Part shown: piece by piece, positions 32,930-36,784 of the stretch
How the letters are laid out: every line of letters begins with the position of its first letter
Numbering within the stretch: position 1 is the stretch's first letter
DNA from: Planctomycetota bacterium
GTDB taxonomy: Bacteria; Planctomycetota; PLA2; JAEUHO01
DNA: 36,784 bases
Assembly (NCBI GenBank): GCA_020851795.1
Contig: JADZCA010000059.1
Span: 1-36,784, forward strand
Direction: 5' to 3'
Position numbers and translations under genes: made by a program
Notes under the pieces: model-generated
What the model was told of the DNA's origin: nothing
Databases searched by the model: none
What the model saw: the letters and a program-made list of their open reading frames with translations, nothing else

Positions 32930-33876
32930 AGCTGCTCCTTGAGCCCCTGCTCGAGCTCGAGCCGCCGGGCCTCCTCGTCGTGCTCCTTCCAGTGGCGCCT
33001 GACGAAGCGCAGCATGAGCACGTAGGCGGCGGCGGGCAGCACCATGAACTTCGCGACGAGGCCGTGGACGTGGGCCGCGACCTTGGGCACGGGCGTCTCG
33101 CCGACGAGCGGCAGCCCGAGCGTCTCGAACGGGACGTGCGACAGGTAGAGCACCTGCGTGCCGCCCGCGTCGCGCTCGCCGTAGACGCGGTCCTCGTGGT
33201 ACGTGTGCGGCGCGGCGCGGATGCGCTCCTTCGCCTCGGCGAGCAGGTCCTCGCGGCGGCCGAACACCACGGCCTCCGTCGGGCACACGCGCGTGCAGCC
33301 CGGCTGGCCGCCCTCGGCGAGGAGGTGGAAGCACAGCTCGCACTTGACGATCTTCGGGTTGAAGCGGTCCCACTCGAACTTCGGCACGTTGAACGGGCAG
33401 ACCACCTCGCAGTAGCGGCACCCGATGCAGCGGCTTCCGTCCCAAGAGACGATGCCCTTCTCGCCCTTGGTCAGCGCGTGGAAGGGGCAGCCGGTCGCGC
33501 AGGCCGGGTCGAGACAGTGCATGCACTGGCGCTTGACGAACGAGGTCTTGCCGGTGGCCTCGTCCTTCCCGAGCTTGATCACGTTCTTCGTGCGCGCGCT
33601 GAGGTCCTCGGGCATCTGCCAGAGCCCGCCCGAGCGGCCCGTCTCGGGCTCGAGCCCGTTCACCTTGGCGCACTCGGTCACGCACGCCTTGCACCCGACG
33701 CAGCGCGTCGTGTCGTAGAGCATCCCCACCGCGTCGGGCCGCGGCGTCGGGAGGTCGGCGGCGAGCGCCGGGGCCGCGACGGCCGCGCCCACGGCGGCCG
33801 CGCCGGCCGCGACCGTGGCCGCGCACGCCCCGCCCGCGAGCCCCGTCAGGAACGCGCGGCGGTCGAGGGCGGTCAC
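32926..33876 (-). CDS. hybA: HybA-type four-cluster ferredoxin subunit with Tat signal
   Basis: The 316-residue electron-transfer subunit starts with a Tat signal (LDRRAFLTGLAGGACAATVAAG). Four [4Fe-4S] binding groups follow: CVGCKACVTEC, CMHCLDPACATGCP, CIGCRYCEVVCP and CELCFHLLAEGGQPGCTRVCP. There is a C-terminal membrane helix (AAHVHGLVAKFMVLPAAAYVLML). It carries electrons from the small subunit to HybB. The GTG start lies 1 nt after the stop of the small-subunit gene, so translation is likely coupled. Confidence 0.95.
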   Translation of the reverse strand: MTALDRRAFLTGLAGGACAATVAAGAAAVGAAVAAPALAADLPTPRPDAVGMLYDTTRCVGCKACVTECAKVNGLEPETGRSGGLWQMPEDLSARTKNVIKLGKDEATGKTSFVKRQCMHCLDPACATGCPFHALTKGEKGIVSWDGSRCIGCRYCEVVCPFNVPKFEWDRFNPKIVKCELCFHLLAEGGQPGCTRVCPTEAVVFGRREDLLAEAKERIRAAPHTYHEDRVYGERDAGGTQVLYLSHVPFETLGLPLVGETPVPKVAAHVHGLVAKFMVLPAAAYVLMLRFVRRHWKEHDEEARRLELEQGLKEQL

Positions 33877-33877
33877 G

Positions 33878-35077
33878 TCACACCCCCTTGCCGCCGAGCG
33901 GCGGGCCGCCGTCGCCGTCGCGGGGCGGCGGATCGTCCTTGCGGCCGGGCACGCTCTCGTCGCCCGCGACCTTGCTGAAGCGCTTGGACGCGACGTAGGT
34001 GCCGCCCACGACGGCCCCCACCGCGAGGCCGACGAGGCCCGTGGCGAGCGGGTCCACGGTGCCGGTCGGCGCGACGACGGGCGGGTACGTGTCGGGCGGG
34101 GTGGGCCTCACCACCGGCGCGCGGTCGAACATCGGGACCTTGAACGCGACGTCGCGCTCGGTGCAGCCGACGCACGGCGCCCCGATCCCGATCGGCCACG
34201 CGTCGGGCACCTCGTTGAAGTGGCGCGTCGAGCAGCCGGCGTGCGTGACCGGGCCCTTGCAGCCGAGCTGGTAGAGGCACCAGCCGTGGCGGTGGCCGTC
34301 GTCGCCGAACTGGCGCGCGAAGCGCCCGGCGTCGAAGTGCGCGCGCCGCGGGCAGTGCTCGTGGATCGTGCGGTCGTAGGCGAACAGCGGCCGCCGCTCA
34401 CGGTCGAGCGCGGGGAGCGTGCCGGCCGTGGCGAATTGCAGCACGACGCCGAGGAACGTGTACGGGTTGGGCGGGCAGCCCGGGATGTTGACGATCGGCT
34501 TGTCCTTGACGATCGAGTCGACGCCCACCGCGCCGGTCGGGTTCGGCGGCGCGGACGGGAGCCCGCCCCACGACGCGCACGAGCCGATCGCGATCACCGC
34601 CGCGGCCTTCGCCGCGACGTCCTGCAGCACCTCGAGCGCGGGTCGGCCCGCCAGCCGCATGTAGTGGCCGCGCTCCTTCGTCGGGATCGAGCCCTCGACG
34701 ACGAGGACGAAGCGGCCGGCCTCGTTGGTCATCGCGTCGTGCAGCGCCGCCTCCGCCTGCTTGCCCGACGCCGCCATCACCGTCTCGTGGTAGTCGAGCG
34801 AGACGAGGTGGAGGATCAGCTCGGCGAGGTCCGGCTTCGACGTGCGCAGCAGCGTCTCGCTGCAGCCCGTGCAGTCCTGGAAGTGCAGCCAGACGACGGA
34901 GGGCCGCCGCGCCTTCTCGATCTCGCCGGCGATCGCGTCGAGCGCGAGGTGGCGCGTCAGCGCCAGCGCCGCGGGCGCGGCGACCGCGAGCCTCCCGACG
35001 AAGCCCAGGAACTCGCGGCGGTCCACGCCGCAGCGGCGGAGCCGCTCCCCGATCGTGTCGTTCGCCGGCCTCGCCAT
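33878..35077 (-). CDS. hybO: [NiFe]-hydrogenase small subunit with Tat signal
   Basis: The 399-residue subunit begins with a Tat signal (VDRREFLGFVGRLAVAAPAALAL). The iron-sulphur ligands are in place: DCTGCSE, GSCASWGG and IPGCPPNP for the proximal cluster; HEHCPRR, HGWCLYQLGCKGP, CSTRHFNE and PCVGCTE for the others. A C-terminal membrane helix (LATGLVGLAVGAVVGGTYVASKRF) and a basic/proline-rich tail follow. No extra cysteines like those of O2-tolerant (HyaA/MBH) enzymes are evident near the proximal cluster, so standard oxygen sensitivity is expected. The ATG at 35077 has an AGGGAGG site. It is the first gene of the operon. Confidence 0.96.
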   Translation of the reverse strand: MARPANDTIGERLRRCGVDRREFLGFVGRLAVAAPAALALTRHLALDAIAGEIEKARRPSVVWLHFQDCTGCSETLLRTSKPDLAELILHLVSLDYHETVMAASGKQAEAALHDAMTNEAGRFVLVVEGSIPTKERGHYMRLAGRPALEVLQDVAAKAAAVIAIGSCASWGGLPSAPPNPTGAVGVDSIVKDKPIVNIPGCPPNPYTFLGVVLQFATAGTLPALDRERRPLFAYDRTIHEHCPRRAHFDAGRFARQFGDDGHRHGWCLYQLGCKGPVTHAGCSTRHFNEVPDAWPIGIGAPCVGCTERDVAFKVPMFDRAPVVRPTPPDTYPPVVAPTGTVDPLATGLVGLAVGAVVGGTYVASKRFSKVAGDESVPGRKDDPPPRDGDGGPPLGGKGV

Positions 35078-35114
35078 GGGATGCCTCCCTGCGAAGAGGA
35101 ACGTCGTCAGGGAG

Positions 35115-35120
35115 AGTGTA
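35115..35120 (-). promoter_or_regulatory. -10 element of the hydrogenase operon
   Basis: TACACT on the minus strand, with a 37-nt leader before the hybO ATG. The matching -35 position, about 16 nt upstream, reads TTTCGC and falls in the first unit of the 9-bp repeat array. Confidence 0.55.
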
Positions 35121-35134
35121 GTCCCGCGCGCACC

Positions 35135-35179
35135 GCGCGAAATGCGCGAAATGCGCGAAATGCGCGAAACGCGCAAATT
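35135..35179. repeat. Five 9-bp iterons upstream of the hydrogenase promoter
   Basis: GCGCGAAAT occurs at 35135, 35144 and 35153, then GCGCGAAAC at 35162 and the degenerate GCGCAAATT at 35171. The array spans the -35 region and upstream of the hydrogenase promoter and ends 10 bp before the hypA stop codon. It is AT-richer than anything around it. A regulator-binding array or a slippage-prone tract are both possible. Confidence 0.8.
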
Positions 35180-35188
35180 CGACGCGAT

Positions 35189-35578
35189 TCAGGCGCGCTC
35201 ACCCCGGTGCGGCGGCGAGGCGGGACCGTCGTCCCCGTGGGCGCGCTCGAGCTCGATGCGGACGAGGTGGAGGTCTTCACCGCCGGCCAGGACGGCGGGC
35301 GCATCGCAGGCGTTGCAGCGCAACGGACCCGTTGCATCGACGTCGCGCCCGCACAGCGCGCACGCCCACCGCGCCGGCACGCGCTCGAGCGCGAGCGACG
35401 CGCCGTCCACGATCCCGCCCTCGCGCACGCCCTCCCACGCCGTCGCGAGCAGCCCCGCGTCCACGCCGGCCGCGTCGCCGACCCGCACGGCCACGGCGAG
35501 CACGCGCACGGCGCGCTCGGCGCGCGCGCGCTCCTCGACCATCCGCCGCAACGATGCCGCGATCGACCACTCGTGCAC
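35189..35578 (-). CDS. hypA: Hydrogenase nickel-insertion zinc protein HypA
   Basis: The 129-residue metallochaperone works with HypB to deliver Ni to the large subunit. The N-terminal VHEWSIAASL provides the nickel-binding His2. Zinc ligands are Cys73, Cys76, Cys88 and Cys91 (CALCGRDVDATGPLRCNAC). Length is slightly above the usual 113-118 because of a charged tail. The GTG start must be used directly, since His2 is essential; a -10 hexamer six bases upstream agrees. It lies upstream of the hydrogenase operon on the same strand and could be read through into it, but the operon has its own promoter. Confidence 0.93.
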   Translation of the reverse strand: MHEWSIAASLRRMVEERARAERAVRVLAVAVRVGDAAGVDAGLLATAWEGVREGGIVDGASLALERVPARWACALCGRDVDATGPLRCNACDAPAVLAGGEDLHLVRIELERAHGDDGPASPPHRGERA

Positions 35579-35584
35579 GTCCGC

Positions 35585-35590
35585 AGCGTA
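35585..35590 (-). promoter_or_regulatory. -10 element of hypA, leaderless spacing
   Basis: TACGCT on the minus strand is followed by GCGGAC and the GTG at 35578. HypA's required His2 fixes this start, so it is the firmest leaderless case in the window. The rest of 35591-35790, between divergent hypA and hypB, shows no gene. Confidence 0.6.
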
Positions 35591-35790
35591 CTCCCGCCCC
35601 GCACCGACGCACCCGGAACCGGACGGCGACCTCGCCCGCGGCGCGCACGCGAGACCGGGGCGTGCGCGCGCGCCTCGATCGTCGCGCCCCGGGCGCGCAG
35701 GGCCGAGACCGGGACGGTCCTGTTCGCCGCGAACCGGCCGCGCGGGCGCCACCGCCGCCCCGGGCCCCGCGCCCGCGCGCGCCGTACGGC

Positions 35791-35796
35791 TATCCT
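35791..35796 (+). promoter_or_regulatory. -10 element of hypB
   Basis: TATCCT is followed by a 30-nt leader that includes GCGGAGGGG six bases before the ATG at 35827. hypB is thus a leadered mRNA, in contrast to hypA. Confidence 0.5.
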
Positions 35797-35826
35797 CGCG
35801 GTGCCACCTGCGCGGAGGGGCCGACC

Positions 35827-36576
35827 ATGTGCGACGCGTGCGGCTGCGGCGACCGGAAGGTGGTCCCCGTCGAGGTGCACGCCCACCTCCTCGCCGACAA
35901 CGACCGCGTCGCCGCGCACAACCGCGCGCACTTCGCGGCGGCCGGAGTGCTCTGCGTGAACCTCATGGGCTCGCCGGGGTCGGGCAAGACGGCGCTGCTC
36001 GAGGCGTCGGCGCGCGCCCTGCGCGGCCGCCTGCGGCTCGCGGCGGTGAGCGGCGACCTCGCCACCGACCACGACGGCGAGCGGCTGCGCGCCGCGGGGA
36101 TCCCGGGGCGCTCGATCACGACCGGGTCCGCGTGCCACCTCGACGCGTCGATGGTGCACGGCGCGCTGCACGACGTCGCGTGGCGCGACGCGGACGTGTT
36201 CGTCGTCGAGAACGTCGGCAACCTCGTGTGCCCGGCGGTCTACGACCTCGGCCAGGCGGTCAACGTCGTGGCGCTCGCGGTCACCGAGGGCGAGGACAAG
36301 CCGCTCAAGTACCCGGTGATGTTCCGCAAGGCCGATCTCGTCGTGTGGACGAAGGTGGACCTCCTCCCCCACCTGCCGCAGGTGGACCCGCGGCGCCTGC
36401 AGGACGCGCTCGCGCGCACGATGCCGGTCCCGCGGCTCCTGCGCGCGTCGGCGACGACGGGCGAGGGCGTGGACGCGTTCGTGGACTGGCTCGTCGAGCG
36501 CCGCGCGCTCCTCGCGGCCCGAGCGCTCGACGCGGCGCCCGGCGCGCGTCGGGGCGCGGACGCCCGCGCCCGCTGA
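35827..36576 (+). CDS. hypB: Hydrogenase nickel-incorporation GTPase HypB
   Basis: The 249-residue GTPase couples GTP hydrolysis to Ni transfer during [NiFe] maturation. The N-terminal MCDACGCG is the high-affinity Ni site (Cys2, Cys5, Cys7). P-loop GSPGSGKT, switch region GDLATDHDGERLR, metal-site segment GSACHLDASMV, VENVGNLVCPA and WTKVDLL follow in normal order. No His-rich nickel-storage stretch is present. The Arg/Ala tail after about residue 230 is not conserved. It is divergent from hypA across 248 bp. Downstream hyp genes, if linked, would lie beyond the window or elsewhere. Confidence 0.95.
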   Translation: MCDACGCGDRKVVPVEVHAHLLADNDRVAAHNRAHFAAAGVLCVNLMGSPGSGKTALLEASARALRGRLRLAAVSGDLATDHDGERLRAAGIPGRSITTGSACHLDASMVHGALHDVAWRDADVFVVENVGNLVCPAVYDLGQAVNVVALAVTEGEDKPLKYPVMFRKADLVVWTKVDLLPHLPQVDPRRLQDALARTMPVPRLLRASATTGEGVDAFVDWLVERRALLAARALDAAPGARRGADARAR

Positions 36577-36708
36577 CGGGGCGCGCCGTCGTCGCGGCGC
36601 GTCGCCGGTCCCGCGCCCTCAGCCCGGATTTCCCACGAAAGACGAGGCGCGTCGTGGACCGACCGAGCGGCGTCCCGCGGTCGGGGCCGATGCAGGGCCG
36701 TCGGGCGC

Positions 36709-36762
36709 GGGGTTTCACCGACGACCGCGTGTTCTTGGGACACGCCGAGGAGGTGAAACCCC
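36709..36762. repeat. 11-bp inverted repeat near the right edge
   Basis: GGGGTTTCACC (36709-36719) and GGTGAAACCCC (36752-36762) are perfect inverted arms around 32 nt. No T-tract follows. It lies in a 208-bp stretch after hypB in which I cannot recognise a gene. It could be a terminator-like structure, a regulator site or the end of something continuing off the window. Confidence 0.55.
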
Positions 36763-36784
36763 GCCGGCACGGCGCTCGATCGCG

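Overview
The window comes from a very GC-rich bacterial chromosome (well over 70 % G+C by eye, third codon positions almost all G or C). It has about 28 protein genes, one tRNA and several repeat clusters. I saw no phage, transposase, rRNA or plasmid genes. The lineage is uncertain. The amino-acid permease fused to a universal-stress domain, a small conserved-looking helical protein (11885-12202) and the GspG-like tail ending in 'AGPDRRWGTDDDI' remind me of Planctomycetota or a neighbouring deep lineage, but no marker gene settles this. Nearly every transcription unit has a TANNNT hexamer close upstream. For about nine genes the hexamer lies only 6-9 nt before the start codon, which suggests many leaderless mRNAs.

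Left third (1-12.2 kb). A truncated membrane/zinc-ribbon gene is followed by lysS, which encodes lysyl-tRNA synthetase fused to a degenerate HD domain. Next is a DEAH-type helicase with a C-terminal cysteine cluster (MrfA/YprA family). It is followed by a convergent zinc-ribbon membrane protein and then an RNase H-like exonuclease with helical repeats (MrfB/YprB family). Together helicase and nuclease make up the known mitomycin-type DNA repair pair. Each is preceded by an array of one shared 28-bp-period hairpin repeat, seen nowhere else in the window. A CoA-binding protein and three proteins of unknown function complete this part.

Middle (12.2-27.3 kb). A five-gene export operon encodes one HlyD-type adaptor, one MacB-type ATPase and three FtsX/MacB-type permeases. 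It is followed by an APC permease with a stress-protein tail and a 42-residue basic protein. Then comes a CAT-anticodon tRNA whose 3' end is duplicated 203 bp downstream and also present inverted, which looks like the scar of an integration event. A solitary GspG-like protein, a ceramidase-like membrane hydrolase (CREST superfamily), a patatin lipase, a second ABC system (ATPase plus double-FtsX permease) and an elongation factor P with arginine instead of lysine at its tip follow.

Right third (27.4-36.8 kb). A two-gene operon encodes a beta-class-like methyltransferase and a DTW-family tRNA acp3U transferase fused to an apparently dead exonuclease-like domain. It faces a complete Hyb-type membrane-bound uptake [NiFe]-hydrogenase operon (small subunit, HybA, HybB, large subunit, maturation protease). 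That operon's promoter carries five 9-bp iterons. The nickel-insertion genes hypA and hypB lie just upstream, divergent from each other. The hydrogenase should oxidise H2 at the outer face of the membrane and pass electrons through HybA/HybB to quinone, with HypA/HypB supplying Ni and the protease cleaving the large-subunit tail. HypC, D, E and F are not in the window.
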